Positions 19,584-29,660 are shown, numbered from the stretch's first letter. The stretch: DNA of 64,000 nucleotides from Alistipes dispar (GCF_006542685.1 NZ_AP019736.1:2778001-2842000), one strand, 5' to 3'. The notes: a model not told the origin generated them from the sequence alone. Translations and numbers: made by a program.

Positions 19584-19918
19584 TTAATTTCCAACGCTAT
19601 ATTTATTTCCTTTGTTTTGCCTTGGTTCGATATTTATCCCGATTTTCTGATAGAACTCCTTTCCTTGCTGTTTGAGCCACACATCGCAGTCTTCTCCGTT
19701 TATGGTGAACCGGAATCCGTCGGGCCGTCCTCGTCGAGTTTGAGTTGCAGGACAACATCGTTGGCCCTTAACGTATGATTATACTTTGTCGAGTGCAGCT
19801 CTCCCGTGTATCGGTAAGGCTGCATCGTAGATAGCGTTTTGGTTCTCTTCTTGTCCAAGTCCGACGTTCTTACAATCAATAGTTTTCCTATTTCAACAGC
19901 CTCTTTACGTCCGGACAT
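19584..19918 (-). pseudogene. Small uncharacterised protein, frameshifted
   Basis: The reading begins MSGRKEAVEIGKLLIVRTSD at 19918 and leaves its frame near 19718 (KLDEDGP). It continues in another frame as FRFTINGEDCDVWLKQQG and ends KYSVGN at 19584. Joined, it would be about 110 residues. I do not recognise the family. It lies beside the broken Mob gene and probably belonged to the same mobile element. Confidence 0.45.
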
Positions 19919-19962
19919 AGATCATCGACGCACATCAATGCTCTTACCGCCTCGTACATCCG

Positions 19963-21018
19963 TTATTTGATTTTGTCTTTCTCTTTATCGTGCCTGACCT
20001 GCATGGTTGTTATTTCCCGTTGCAGGCTCTTAATGTCTTTGTCTTTGCCCTCTATTATGTCCTGTAAGTCCGCGATCTGCTTTTCATACCTCGCGGGCTT
20101 GGGGTCGTGGAACAACGCCCCAATCCTTTCGACGGCTTTCGTCGTGACATTTACGGCCACGCCTTTTAGTTTGTCGGTCTTAATCTCCCGTCGTGTTTGC
20201 GCCAACTCCGTTTCTCTTTCTTCTTCCTCCGCTGTTCGTCGATGGTGTTGCAGTCTGTTTGCGCGGCTCGTTGCTGTGCTTGGAGTGCAGCAATATCTAC
20301 CGTCAGCGTCTTTTGCTGTTCTTTCAGGTTCTCGACCTGCTCGGCGATTTCGTTCTTGCGGACAATACCTCGCGGTAATATTGTTGGGTAGATATGTGTT
20401 TTGCTTCCGATCCCTCGACGCCGCGTCGCAGTCCGTATTTGGCCATCGCTTCGGCATAGGTGGTCTGGTAGGCTTTGAGTTTGTCCCGTGCCATCACACC
20501 GTCGGCGCACAGGCACGGACGGTCTTTCTTTGTTCGGTAAGTTCTCTTTCCGCTTTGGGCGTTCTTCTCCCGTTCCAGCTTAGCCTTTCTGCGTTCGCCC
20601 CGTGTGATCGGCACGACGGTCGCGTGGATATGCGGCGTCTTCTCGTCCAGATGCAGGACTGCCGACACGACGTTTTCCTTTCCGAAAGTCTTTTGCAGCC
20701 AACCGCAGGAATCCTTGGCCCAAGCATCCAACTACCCGGCCTGTCGGATACGCTTCATATCTTCGGGGCTTCCGGAGAGCATGACATGCAAGTCCTTACT
20801 TGGTTCTTTCCGATCTTGCGCTCCAGCCCGGCATTGTCCAGTCGGTGCTGGATCGCTTCGATGCGGTTGGTCACTCCTTTGAGGAACTCTACTAATTCTT
20901 CATTGAGGTAGGTAAGTGTCGTTATGACGTTGGCGGGTGCGATTCTCCGCTCGACGTGTCCCGACATGGCGGCGTCCGTTCCGGCCGCCTTTTCGATATG
21001 CAATACGACATAACCCAT
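19963..21018 (-). pseudogene. Mob/Pre-type relaxase, broken
   Basis: A plasmid-mobilization relaxase in at least three frames. The N terminus starts MGYVVLHIEKAAGTDAAM at 21018. The central catalytic part has VLHLDEKTPHIHATVVPITRG, the HxH metal site (20731-20324), and the C-terminal coiled coil lies at 20457-19963 (IADLQDIIEGKDKDIKSL). Breaks fall near 20745 and 20340. The intact enzyme would nick an oriT and lead single-strand transfer. A less damaged relative lies at 55150-56491. An oriT-like palindrome lies just upstream at 21162. Confidence 0.8.
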
Positions 21019-21161
21019 AACGGTATAGTTTTAGGTGGTTTGGATAATCTGTTCTCGGCGGCATCGGAGCGAAGCGGGCAAGGATTCGGAGTTGGCCCGG
21101 CCGCCGTCTGGGTCGCGGAGCTGCCACCGCAAGGGGTGTTCAGAGGGGCGCAGCCCCTTTG

Positions 21162-21219
21162 GCCTATTGGGGCATTTTCAGCGTTGCGGAGCAATGCGGA
21201 AAGAAATGCCCCAATAGGC
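21162..21219. repeat. Large inverted repeat, oriT-like, upstream of the broken Mob gene
   Basis: A perfect 16-bp inverted repeat (GCCTATTGGGGCATTT and its complement) with a 26-base spacer that contains a smaller stem. It lies between the Mob and integrase remains. The right arm resembles 56622-56640, next to the second Mob gene, in about 16 of 20 positions. Relaxase binding is inferred from that pairing. The surrounding 21019-21355 holds no gene I can support. Confidence 0.5.
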
Positions 21220-21355
21220 TATACCTTTTGTAAAAAGGCGCGGGCGCGAAGCGGCTGATGGGTGGGCGACTGTGCCGCTGTCATGTCCGTCAGCAGGGGA
21301 GCCGATGAAAGAAAACCGACGGCCCGCAAGCCCGCCGCTTCGATTTCTCTTTTTA

Positions 21356-22429
21356 TCATGCGAGGCTGTATTTTGCGGAATAGATGTCGGCCATTTCGTC
21401 GAAACCCTTTGCCAACATATCATCCGTTACCTTGGCATAAATCTGGGCGGTCTTGATATTCGTGTGTCCCAGCATCCGGCTGACGACTTCGATACGGATA
21501 CCTTGCGCCAGCGCATTGGTCGTGGCGAACGTGTGGCGGGCCATGTGATAGGTTATCATCGTCTTGTCGATGCCGACCTCCGCCGCAATTTTCTTCAATA
21601 CCCTGTTACAGTAGGCGATGTAGGGCACAAGCAGTACGAGGTTCGTTCCCGCGACCTCACGTTTGTAACGGGCGATGATGCGTTTCGTGATGCCGCACAA
21701 TTTGATTTTGAACGGCGTGCTCGTCTTTTGCCGCTTCTTAACAATCCATAAATCCCCGTCGAATGAGCGTTGAATCATCTCGTCGGCATGAGCCATTCCC
21801 GTAAAACAGGAAAAGATGAACATATCGCGCACCTTGCCGTAACCGTCGAACGTGAATTTGTGGTTCATCAACGCCTGCAACTCGGATTCGATCAGATAAC
21901 CTCGCTCTTTGGTCGTTTTCTTCGGATGATAGTCGGCAAAGGGATTCCGGGCGATAACGCCGGCGTTGTGGGCTTTCGTCACGATCATCTTCAGTGGCTT
22001 GGTGTAGATACAAACACACGAGGGAGTAAGCCTCTTCTCACTTCGCAGATAAAGATCATAATCGGTAATGAAAGTTTCGGTCAACTCTTTCAGCGGAATA
22101 TCCTCACGATGTAGTTTGTCGGAAAGAAACTCGGCCGGCGGACTTCACCCGTTCGGCCGTGACATAGGCGTCGCGGTCGGAGATACGTTGATAGTGGTGG
22201 AGCAGTTTGGCCCGAATGCGTTCCAACTCGGCATTGACATTCCGTGCTTCGGCACTCTTACCGGCGGCCTTGTTCGCGGCAGAATCCCACAAGGCGAGCG
22301 GGATAGTCAGGCGCGACGATATGAAAGTGCTTTTGCCGTTGACCGTAAGCCGGACACAGATCATCGGGACAGGCCGTCCTTTGCGCGTTGTTTGTTGACG
22401 TAAAACAGAATCCGAAAGGTACTTCTCAT
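21356..22429 (-). pseudogene. Tyrosine recombinase (integrase), frameshifted
   Basis: A Bacteroidota mobilizable-element type integrase. The N-terminal arm begins MRSTFRILFYVNKQRAKDG at 22429, changes frame at about 22365 and continues as VRLTVNGKSTFISSRLTIP. It changes frame again near 22105, then runs intact through the core-binding domain and catalytic domain: FSCFTGMAHADEM, YHMARHTFATTNA and SRMLGHTNIKTAQIYAKVT, with the HxxR and Tyr residues in place. The catalytic half alone is unlikely to integrate DNA. With the Mob remains it marks a dead integrative mobilizable element. Confidence 0.8.
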
Positions 22430-22540
22430 AACACGTAACTTTAAGGGGTGCAAAATTAGTCCATTATGAGTCCCTTGTCAAGATGAAGGATATCGCAATA
22501 CAATGAAAAAGAATCGGACGGTGCAGGAACCGGGATGTAT

Positions 22541-22668
22541 GAACCTGCTTCCGAATGCATTTTCCACAGGCTCCGAAAACAGGAAAGCCTTGCATATTTA
22601 TGATACATAAGACTTTACCTTTTATCGTCGCTTTTTTCCTCAGCTTTCAGAGCGGGGAAAGGGACTGT
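22541..22668 (-). repeat. Diverged inverted copy of the tRNA-Gly(GCC) downstream flank
   Basis: Read leftward, this segment aligns over about 125 bases with 62993-63120: a tRNA tail-like AGTCCCTTTCCCCGCTCT, a terminator-like stem around CTTATGTATCA, and then TGCATTCGGAAGCAGGT. It is diverged by perhaps a quarter. No tRNA body precedes it. It may be the scar of an integration site or of an inversion. Confidence 0.55.
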
Positions 22669-23045
22669 TTGCGCCATAGAGCAGATTAGAGCTAATTAAT
22701 TGTCGGATAGTTCGATATGCCTATTGTTGTCATATTCTGTATTTCGACGATTGGGCAGCCTGAAGCAACGAAACGCAGGCGTTGAGTTAACAAATCGTTA
22801 TCCGAAGTTGTTAACCGGCTACCCCGCTGCTCTGCTTGTTTTTTCTTACATAATAGATTCCGTTCCGATATGTTATGACCAATGCCGACCGGCTGGTACA
22901 TTCCGCGATTTCTCCGATCGACGCCCGGCGGATATTTGGTCGGGAAAACGGATAAATCGGAAAACTGGAGTCGGAAAGATGGCGCACCGGCCCATACCCT
23001 TCGCGGAACGCCGGATAAAACAAACCGTCGGATGAAAAGCCCGAA
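22669..23045. other. Gene-free stretch downstream of the helicase gene
   Basis: About 375 bases with short frames only and no hairpin terminator that I can support. The AT content of 22690-22880 is higher than in the helicase gene, fitting the edge of the accessory region. Confidence 0.4.
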
Positions 23046-25172
23046 TCAGTCCGTCTCGCCTTCGGCCTTTCCGTCCAGCCAGTCTCGGACAATCGAGAGC
23101 ACCTGCGGACCGTATTTGGCCATGAAAACCTTTCCGATCCCTTTTATGTCGGACAATTCCTTTTCGCTTCGTGGAAGTACCCGGCATACCGTCACGAGAG
23201 CGATCTGCTGCATGATCACATAGGCCGGCACGCCATCGCGGGTCGCACATCGTTTGCGCCATGTTCTGAGCCGTTCGAAAAGTTCCGGATTCTCGATGTC
23301 TTCCGAAACAGGCTCCGCTGCCGCTTTTTTGTTATTCGACCGTTTGGCCGCAAGGTCCTTTACGGCTGCCTTGGCCCTCGTGTCGAGGTAATTGCGGATC
23401 GTGAAGCCCGAAGAATTGTCCATGCCGAGTACGGCCGTCTTTATGGCGAATGCCTCCTGCAATTTTCCGACGGCCTCGGATACTTTCTTTTTAATATCTT
23501 TATTGTCAATGACGATGTCGCTCTGATTCATCAGAGGCATGACGATCTCCTCGCACTTCGCAAGAAAATACGACTGGGCTTTCACGATACGGTCCGTCAA
23601 CTGCCTGTCGGTCTCCGGATCGGACGATACGGTCAGGAGCGCATCCAGTTGATATTGGAATTTTTCGCTTATGGCGACGATTTCCGAGATGAACCGCCCC
23701 GAAGCGGCATTCCACATTCCGGTCGATTTCGGGTAGATTTTCGCAAGGTGTTCGTTGAATGCTTTTCGCACCGTGAATATTTTGATTTTCAAGGATGTGA
23801 AATCGAACATGTCGGTCAGAAGAGAGCGGTAGTATATCCGGCGCTGTGCGGCGAAGAGGGTTTCGTCGGGCCGGTCGGTCTCCATGTTCCTGTTGAAATC
23901 CGCAACCGCCGAATCGTTGATGATCGCGTTTTTCTGCAGGGGCGTACGGAGTACGAGCCCTTCGAAACTCCGGCAACGGCTCAATGCCACGTACACCTGG
24001 CCGTGGGAGAACGAATGCGCAGCGTCGATAATGACCCGATCGAACGTCAGCCCCTGGCTTTTGTGGATGGTTATCGCCCAAGCCGCTTTAAGAGGGTATT
24101 GACGGAATATCCCTTCCACGGTTTCGCTGATTTCCCGGGTCTGCGGGTCAACGGTATACTTCACGTTCGTCCATTCCCCGGGTTCGACTTCGACGGGCTC
24201 GGCAAGATCGTCGAGTGCAACTTCGATTTTCGACTCGCCGATGCGTGTTATCCGGCCGATCTTGCCGTTAAAATAGCGCTGAAGTCCTGTGGGATCGTTT
24301 TTGACGAACATCACCTGGGCTCCCGCCTTGAGCGTAAGTTCGCGGTCTGTGGGAAAAAGATACTCCGGAAAATCGCCCTCTATGTCGCAAGAAAACGTAT
24401 GCGGCGGAGTGTCGAGACCGGCCATCCTCCGCTCGTTGATCGCACGGGCCGTATTGTTATGCGATGTCAGCGTGATATACCCGTCTTTGTCGTCGGGGAC
24501 GAATCCGGGAACATATCTTGAATTCAGCCTCTCCAGTATGTCCGGAGTGACGGTGTTTTCCCGTACCCGGTTGAGAATATCTATGAATCCGGTATCGCTC
24601 TGCCGATAGACATGTTTCAATTCCAGAGTGATGTATTTAGCTTCCCGCAGCGCCGCACTGTCGAAAAAGTAGGGCGACTCGTAATATTTGCCGAGCAGTT
24701 CCCATTCCGGTTGTTTTACGACAGGAGCGAGTTGCTGGAGATCCCCGATCATCAGCAACTGTACGCCGCCGAACGGTTTGTCCCGGTCCCTGTATCGCCG
24801 CAAGACGTCGTTCATCGCATCCAGCAGGTCGGCACGCACCATGCTTATTTCGTCGATGACCAGCAGGTCGAGGCTTCTGATGACGGCTATTTTTTCCTTG
24901 CTGAAATTCATTCGCTTCTCTCCTCCGGTCCGGAGCACGCCAGGCAGGTGAGGTCCGAACGGAAGCTGGAAGAAAGAGTGAATGGTAACTCCTCCGGCAT
25001 TGATCGCTGCGACGCCTGTCGGCGCTACGACAATCATTCTTTTGGGCGAGCTCTGTCTGAGATCGCGCAGGAAAGTGGTCTTTCCCGTACCGGCTTTTCC
25101 CGTGAGAAAGACATTGATTCCGGTTTGCTCGAGAAATTTCCGGGCAAGATCCATTTGGGGGTTGTCAGACAT
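23046..25172 (-). CDS. PIF1/RecD2-like SF1 helicase with C-terminal HRDC domain
   Basis: A 708-residue DNA helicase. Walker A is FLTGKAGTGKTTFLRDL near residue 25, motif Ia VVAPTGVAAINAGGVTIHSFF (a PIF1 hallmark), motif II LLVIDEISMVRADLLD, and a C-terminal UvrD-like motif AWAITIHKSQGLTFDRVI. The last 70 residues form an HRDC domain (LPRSEKELSDIKGIG). Such proteins are common in Bacteroidota chromosomes and probably act on forked or structured DNA. ATG at 25172 has only an imperfect TATCTTTA box upstream. Intact, GC-rich, likely the first core gene after the accessory region. Confidence 0.85.
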   Translation of the reverse strand: MSDNPQMDLARKFLEQTGINVFLTGKAGTGKTTFLRDLRQSSPKRMIVVAPTGVAAINAGGVTIHSFFQLPFGPHLPGVLRTGGEKRMNFSKEKIAVIRSLDLLVIDEISMVRADLLDAMNDVLRRYRDRDKPFGGVQLLMIGDLQQLAPVVKQPEWELLGKYYESPYFFDSAALREAKYITLELKHVYRQSDTGFIDILNRVRENTVTPDILERLNSRYVPGFVPDDKDGYITLTSHNNTARAINERRMAGLDTPPHTFSCDIEGDFPEYLFPTDRELTLKAGAQVMFVKNDPTGLQRYFNGKIGRITRIGESKIEVALDDLAEPVEVEPGEWTNVKYTVDPQTREISETVEGIFRQYPLKAAWAITIHKSQGLTFDRVIIDAAHSFSHGQVYVALSRCRSFEGLVLRTPLQKNAIINDSAVADFNRNMETDRPDETLFAAQRRIYYRSLLTDMFDFTSLKIKIFTVRKAFNEHLAKIYPKSTGMWNAASGRFISEIVAISEKFQYQLDALLTVSSDPETDRQLTDRIVKAQSYFLAKCEEIVMPLMNQSDIVIDNKDIKKKVSEAVGKLQEAFAIKTAVLGMDNSSGFTIRNYLDTRAKAAVKDLAAKRSNNKKAAAEPVSEDIENPELFERLRTWRKRCATRDGVPAYVIMQQIALVTVCRVLPRSEKELSDIKGIGKVFMAKYGPQVLSIVRDWLDGKAEGETD

Positions 25173-25468
25173 GTCCTGTACTCGTTTTACGACTTAAAGA
25201 TACCTATTTAATCCGACATTCGAAATTTACGATCCGACACCCGGGGCTTTCCCGTCCGTCGGGTCGCTCTCCCGAAAGTCCGTTTTTCACACGGCAACCG
25301 TCGGGGCCGATACCGTTCGGGACGACGCATCGCCGACGAAGCGGCAGCAAGGATCTTCCGACCAGCAGAATGGCATCGAATTTGCCCGAAATGTTTTCAT
25401 ACCTGCCGATTATCCGCTTTCTTGCCGGCCACCGGAGACAATGTCGTTTCCGGAAAACAAAGAATAAT

Positions 25469-26122
25469 ATGATAGTGGCTTATTTAAGGGTCAGTACGGG
25501 CAAACAGAATCTGGCCAATCAACAGGACGAAATCAGACGTTTCGCCGAAAGCAGGGAGTTGGTGATAACCAACTGGGTGACCGAGGTAGTCAGCGGCAAG
25601 GCGAAAGAGAAGGACCGCAAACTCGGACGGTTGCTGAAGCGCATGAAGAGGGGAGACACGCTGATCGTGACGGAAATATCCCGCCTGAGCCGGACGCTCA
25701 CCGACATCATGGGAATCATGGGCAAATGCCTCAAGCGCGGAATCAACCTGTACACCACCAAGGAGAAGTACTCCTTCGACGACACGATCAACAGCAAGGT
25801 GCTCTGCTTCGCGTTCGGGCTCGTGGCCGAAATCGAGCGCAACCTGATCTCCATGCGCACCCGCGAGGCGCTGGCGCTGCGTCGGGCCGAAGGCATGGTC
25901 CTGGGACGGAAAAAGGGAAGCTACACCAAATTGCAGGTGCTCATCGAAAACCGGACCGCCGTGATCGAAATGCTGAACGAAGACCGCTCCATCGGCGACA
26001 TCTGCCGCCATTTTGGTCTTTCGCGGGACACCTTCGCCAAATTCAAGGCGAGATATCCCACCGTGCAGAAAGCGGTGGAGGAGAAGGAGGCCCGCCGTAC
26101 GGGGACATGCCCCGGAACGTAG
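25469..26122 (+). CDS. Serine recombinase of the Mpi invertase type
   Basis: A 217-residue small serine recombinase. The resolvase domain opens MIVAYLRVSTGKQNLANQQ with the catalytic serine at residue 9. It continues with EISRLSRTLTDIMGIMGKCL and the R-rich EIERNLISMRTREAL, and ends with a C-terminal helix-turn-helix (RSIGDICRHFGLSRDTFAKF). The pattern resembles the Bacteroides Mpi multiple-promoter invertase. ATG at 25469 is chosen because the resolvase fold starts there. No paired inverted site is apparent in the flanks, so any target lies elsewhere. A perfect hairpin follows at 26201. Confidence 0.85.
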   Translation: MIVAYLRVSTGKQNLANQQDEIRRFAESRELVITNWVTEVVSGKAKEKDRKLGRLLKRMKRGDTLIVTEISRLSRTLTDIMGIMGKCLKRGINLYTTKEKYSFDDTINSKVLCFAFGLVAEIERNLISMRTREALALRRAEGMVLGRKKGSYTKLQVLIENRTAVIEMLNEDRSIGDICRHFGLSRDTFAKFKARYPTVQKAVEEKEARRTGTCPGT

Positions 26123-26200
26123 TCACGTCCCCCGAAAGGAGGGATCCGCAGCCGCGCGGCCGCGACACGGCAGGACTGCGGGAGCGAAACGCCGGAAAGA

Positions 26201-26235
26201 GGGGAGGACCGGACTTCGACAGTCCGGTCCTCCCC
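26201..26235. terminator. Bidirectional terminator-like hairpin
   Basis: A perfect 15-bp GC-rich stem (GGGGAGGACCGGACT with its complement) and a 5-base loop lie between the converging recombinase and copper ATPase genes. There is no clean T run. Confidence 0.6.
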
Positions 26236-26275
26236 GGTTTCTCCCGGGAGTGTTCTCCGCATAAGAGACGTCGGA

Positions 26276-28735
26276 TCAGAGCTCTGTCAGGCGGTAGTCG
26301 CCGGCCAGCTCGTCCACGGCCCGCTGCAACGTCTCCACGGGGACGGTATCGCCGGCGAAGACGACGGCGGCGACGGGCGGCGAGAGCGTCACCGAAGCCG
26401 AAACGCCCGCCACGGAATTCAATGCCTTCTCGACATGCGCGCGGCAATGGTCGCACATCATGCCCTCCACTCGAAATCGTTTTTCCATAGTATGTCGTTT
26501 TTGGGGTTGTCCGATCTTGCGGCGTTTGAGCCGCAGGCTGTTGGCGACGACGCTCACGCTGCTCATCGCCATGGCCGCTCCGGCGATCATCGGGTCCAGT
26601 TGGAATCCCCAGAGCGGATAGAAGAGCCCGGCGGCCACCGGTACGCCGATCAGGTTGTAGATGAAGGCCCAGAAGAGATTCTCCCGAACGGTCCGCACGG
26701 TCAGCCGCGAGAGACGGATCGCCTCGGGAATCTTCCGCAGATCGGGCGAAAGGACGGTCATGCGCGCCGCCTCGATGGCGATGTCGCTGCCGCTGCCCAT
26801 CGCTATCCCCAGATCGGCACGGGCCAGCGCCGCGCTGTCGTTGATGCCGTCGCCCGCCATCGCCACGACGTGCCCCGCCCGCTGCAACTCCTCCACGAAG
26901 GCGGCCTTGCCGCCCGGCAGCACCCCGGCACGGTAATGCCCGATTCCCGCCTCGCGGGCCACGGCGGCGGCCGATGCCTCCTGATCGCCCGTCAGCATCC
27001 AGACTCCGATGCCCCGGGCCTGCAACGCCGCGACGGCCTCCCTGGAACCTTCGCGCAGCCGGTCGGCGACGGCCGCAACGGCCAGCGCCCGCCCCGCTTC
27101 GGCGAACCAGACAAGGCTCCGCGCCCGGGCGGCCCAACGATCGGCCTGCCGTTCCAGCGCTTCGTCCACCGCCACGCCGCGCTCGGCGAGCAGCCGCCGG
27201 CTGCCGGCGAGACAGAGCGTCTCGCCGAAACGTCCGGCGACACCCCGGCCGGGGATGTTCTCGAATCCGTCGGGTGTCCCGGCGGCCGGAACGCCCTGCG
27301 CCGTGAGAGACTGCACGACGGCCGCGGCCAACGGATGCTCCGAAGCGCGTTCGAGTGCCAGAAAACGCCCGGCAGCCGCCTCGCCTCCGGCGGTCCACGC
27401 CAGATCCGTGACCGCAGGCCGCCCCTCGGTCAGCGTGCCGGTCTTGTCCAGCACGACCGTATCAACACGGCAGGCGGTCTCCAGCGTCTCGGCGTCCCTG
27501 ACGAGGATACCCAGTCCGGCGCCTTTGCCGATGCCGACCATGATGGCCGTCGGCGTGGCCAGTCCCAGCGCGCAGGGACAGGCGACGACCAGCACGGTGA
27601 CCAGCGCCAGCAGGCCGCGGACGAACCCCTCGGCGGGGTCGAACACGAGCCAGAGGAGAAACGACGCGACGGCCAGCAGGATGATGACCGGCACGAAGAC
27701 GGCGGCGATGCGGTCCACGAGCCTCTGCACCGGAGCCTTGCTGCCCTGCGCATCCTGCACGAGGCGGATGATCTGCGCGAGCATCGTACCTTCGCCGACC
27801 TCGACGGCCCGGTAACGGAACGTGCCGCGCTGATTGACCGTGCCGGCGAAAACGCGGTCCGATGGGCCCTTGGCCACCGGAACGGGTTCGCCGCTCAGCA
27901 TGCTCTCGTCCACATAGGACGCACCCTCCGCAACGACCCCGTCCACGGCGATCCGGCCGCCCGGACGCACCGCAAGCAGATCGCCCGGACGCACGTCGCC
28001 GACCGGGACCTCGCATTGGGTGCCGTCGGCGCCGATACGCAGCACGGTGGCGGGGCGCAGGCCGGCCAGCTTGCGGATGGCCTCCATCGTGCCGCCTTTC
28101 GCGCGCTCTTCGAGCAGACGGCCCAGCAGCACGAAGGCCACGACGACGCCCGATGCCTCGAAATAGACATGCGGCGCGATGCCGCGCGCCGTCCAGAAGG
28201 AGGGAAAAAAGAGGTTGAAAAGGCTGAACAGGTAGGCGATGCCGGTGCTCAGGGCCACCAATGTATCCATGTTCGCGGAACGGTGGCGCAACTGGCGCCA
28301 TGCCCCGGTGAAAAAACCGCTGCCGAGCCAGAAGACGAGGGGCGTGGCGAGCAGCCACGTCACCCACGGCGACCATGTACGGTGCATGAAGAGCATCCCG
28401 ACGACGAGCAACGGCACGGCCAGCACCAATGCGGCTGCGACGCGGCGTTTCAGCGCCCGATACCGGGCGTCGTGCTCGCTCTCGGCCTTTCCGGCGGCAT
28501 CCGTCAGATCTACCACCAGATCGTACCCCGCGTCGCGGACCGCCTGCCGCAGCCGTTCGGGAGCGGTCGCAGCCGCGTCGTACTCCACGGCGACGGTCGC
28601 TGCGGCGTAGTTCACCGCAGCGCTCCGGACTCCCGGCTGCTCGCCGAGCGTCCGTCCCACACGGGCGGCGCACGAAGCGCAGCTCATGCCGAGCACGGGA
28701 AAAATGCGTTTTGTCACGGATTCGTTCGCTGCCAT
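26276..28735 (-). CDS. copA: Copper-translocating P1B-type ATPase with N- and C-terminal HMA domains
   Basis: An 819-residue inner-membrane pump that should export Cu(I). The N-terminal HMA domain has GMSCASCAARVG. The membrane metal site is CPCALGLATP, the phosphorylation motif DKTGTLTEGRPA, and the hinge GDGINDSAALARAD. After the last membrane helices a second HMA domain (VEGMMCDHCRAHVEKAL) is fused at the C terminus, after a linker with an internal Met, as if a CopZ-like chaperone gene had merged. ATG at 28735 is used; an upstream ATG at 28915 precedes the promoter box and gives a low-complexity arginine/proline extension. The HMA-AraC regulator lies directly upstream. Confidence 0.92.
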   Translation of the reverse strand: MAANESVTKRIFPVLGMSCASCAARVGRTLGEQPGVRSAAVNYAAATVAVEYDAAATAPERLRQAVRDAGYDLVVDLTDAAGKAESEHDARYRALKRRVAAALVLAVPLLVVGMLFMHRTWSPWVTWLLATPLVFWLGSGFFTGAWRQLRHRSANMDTLVALSTGIAYLFSLFNLFFPSFWTARGIAPHVYFEASGVVVAFVLLGRLLEERAKGGTMEAIRKLAGLRPATVLRIGADGTQCEVPVGDVRPGDLLAVRPGGRIAVDGVVAEGASYVDESMLSGEPVPVAKGPSDRVFAGTVNQRGTFRYRAVEVGEGTMLAQIIRLVQDAQGSKAPVQRLVDRIAAVFVPVIILLAVASFLLWLVFDPAEGFVRGLLALVTVLVVACPCALGLATPTAIMVGIGKGAGLGILVRDAETLETACRVDTVVLDKTGTLTEGRPAVTDLAWTAGGEAAAGRFLALERASEHPLAAAVVQSLTAQGVPAAGTPDGFENIPGRGVAGRFGETLCLAGSRRLLAERGVAVDEALERQADRWAARARSLVWFAEAGRALAVAAVADRLREGSREAVAALQARGIGVWMLTGDQEASAAAVAREAGIGHYRAGVLPGGKAAFVEELQRAGHVVAMAGDGINDSAALARADLGIAMGSGSDIAIEAARMTVLSPDLRKIPEAIRLSRLTVRTVRENLFWAFIYNLIGVPVAAGLFYPLWGFQLDPMIAGAAMAMSSVSVVANSLRLKRRKIGQPQKRHTMEKRFRVEGMMCDHCRAHVEKALNSVAGVSASVTLSPPVAAVVFAGDTVPVETLQRAVDELAGDYRLTEL

Positions 28736-28757
28736 GATTCGGTGTTTTTCGTCGGAA

Positions 28758-28765
28758 CAAAGATA
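28758..28765 (-). promoter_or_regulatory. -7 promoter box for copA
   Basis: The leftward strand reads TATCTTTG, 22 bases before the ATG at 28735, which supports that start. Confidence 0.6.
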
Positions 28766-28933
28766 ACCCGGCCGCCGGGCGGGCGCGTTACGAAATTCGG
28801 GATTTCTTTTACAAGATTCGGGCGAAACGGGCCGAACGGACCGCGAAAGATCCGGAGAACGGGCGGGGGGGGGCTGCCGCGCCTGCCGGAAAGAAGCGGG
28901 GCGGGCCGTCCGCATGAAGCCCGAAACCTTCGG

Positions 28934-29503
28934 TCACACCCGGTCGAGCGGACGGCGGACGGCGGTCTTCTGCTGCCGGAAACGGCTCGGAGTCATACCC
29001 GTGACGCTCTTGAACTGCGCGCTCAGATAGGCCGCGCTCGAATAGCCCAGGGAGTCGGCGATCTGGGAAAGCGACAGCTCGTCGTAACGCAGCAGCTCCT
29101 TGGCACGCTCGATCTTCTGGGCGATGAAGTACTTCTCGATCGTCGTGCCGCTCACCTCCGAAAAGAGTTTGCTCAATGCGCTGTAATCGTGCCCGAGCTG
29201 CCGGGTGAGGTAATCCGAAAGCCGCTCGCGGGGCGGCATACCGTCGTTGTGGTGCACCAGCCGGACGACGGCGGTCCGAATTCGCTCCACGAGTTGCAGC
29301 CGGCGGTCCTCCAGCAGTTCGAACCCGAGGGCTTCCAGCTCCCGGCGGATCGCGGTGCGGACGGTTCCGCCGCACGGCTGCGGAAGAAGCGCTTCGCCCA
29401 GCGCGACCGACACGGGCTCGACGCCGCAGCGGCGGAGCGCGTCGCGCACGGCTGCGATGCAGCGGTCGCACACCATATTCTTTATGTAGAGCGTCTCGGG
29501 CAC
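28934..29503 (-). CDS. AraC-family regulator with N-terminal metal-binding domain
   Basis: A 189-residue transcription regulator. The N terminus (ETLYIKNMVCDRCIAAV) is HMA-like with a CxxC metal site. The C-terminal 100 residues are an AraC-type double helix-turn-helix (SLSQIADSLGYSSAAYLS, then PSRFRQQK). Start is taken as GTG at 29503, because the ATG at 29554 lies upstream of the TAATTTTG promoter box. Adjacent to and co-oriented with copA, it is most simply a metal-responsive activator of that pump. Both the sensor role and the metal are inferred. Confidence 0.8.
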   Translation of the reverse strand: MPETLYIKNMVCDRCIAAVRDALRRCGVEPVSVALGEALLPQPCGGTVRTAIRRELEALGFELLEDRRLQLVERIRTAVVRLVHHNDGMPPRERLSDYLTRQLGHDYSALSKLFSEVSGTTIEKYFIAQKIERAKELLRYDELSLSQIADSLGYSSAAYLSAQFKSVTGMTPSRFRQQKTAVRRPLDRV

Positions 29504-29521
29504 GGCGTCGTTTCTTCGGAA

Positions 29522-29529
29522 CAAAATTA
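29522..29529 (-). promoter_or_regulatory. -7 promoter box for the HMA-AraC regulator
   Basis: The leftward strand reads TAATTTTG. It lies 18 bases before the GTG at 29503 and downstream of the ATG at 29554, which decides the start. Confidence 0.55.
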
Positions 29530-29660
29530 AGAACTTTCCGGCAAAAAGCGGCATTTCGCCGGAACTATTCCCGGACTCAGGCCGACAAGCGGCCCATCCG
29601 TCCCGTAACGGCGGCCGCAGGGGACGGGTCCGAGGATCATACGGTCGGCTGTAATGTAAA

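Noticed and set aside
25173..25468. Invertible promoter next to the serine recombinase
   Set aside because: No inverted repeat pair could be seen in the flanks of the gene.
28736..28915. 60-residue N-terminal extension of copA
   Set aside because: It lies upstream of the -7 box and is an Arg/Pro/Ser-rich low-complexity stretch; the HMA domain begins right after ATG 28735.
26435..29530. A 1031-codon rightward frame across copA and the AraC gene
   Set aside because: It spans two well-identified genes on the other strand and their promoters and has no protein-like features.
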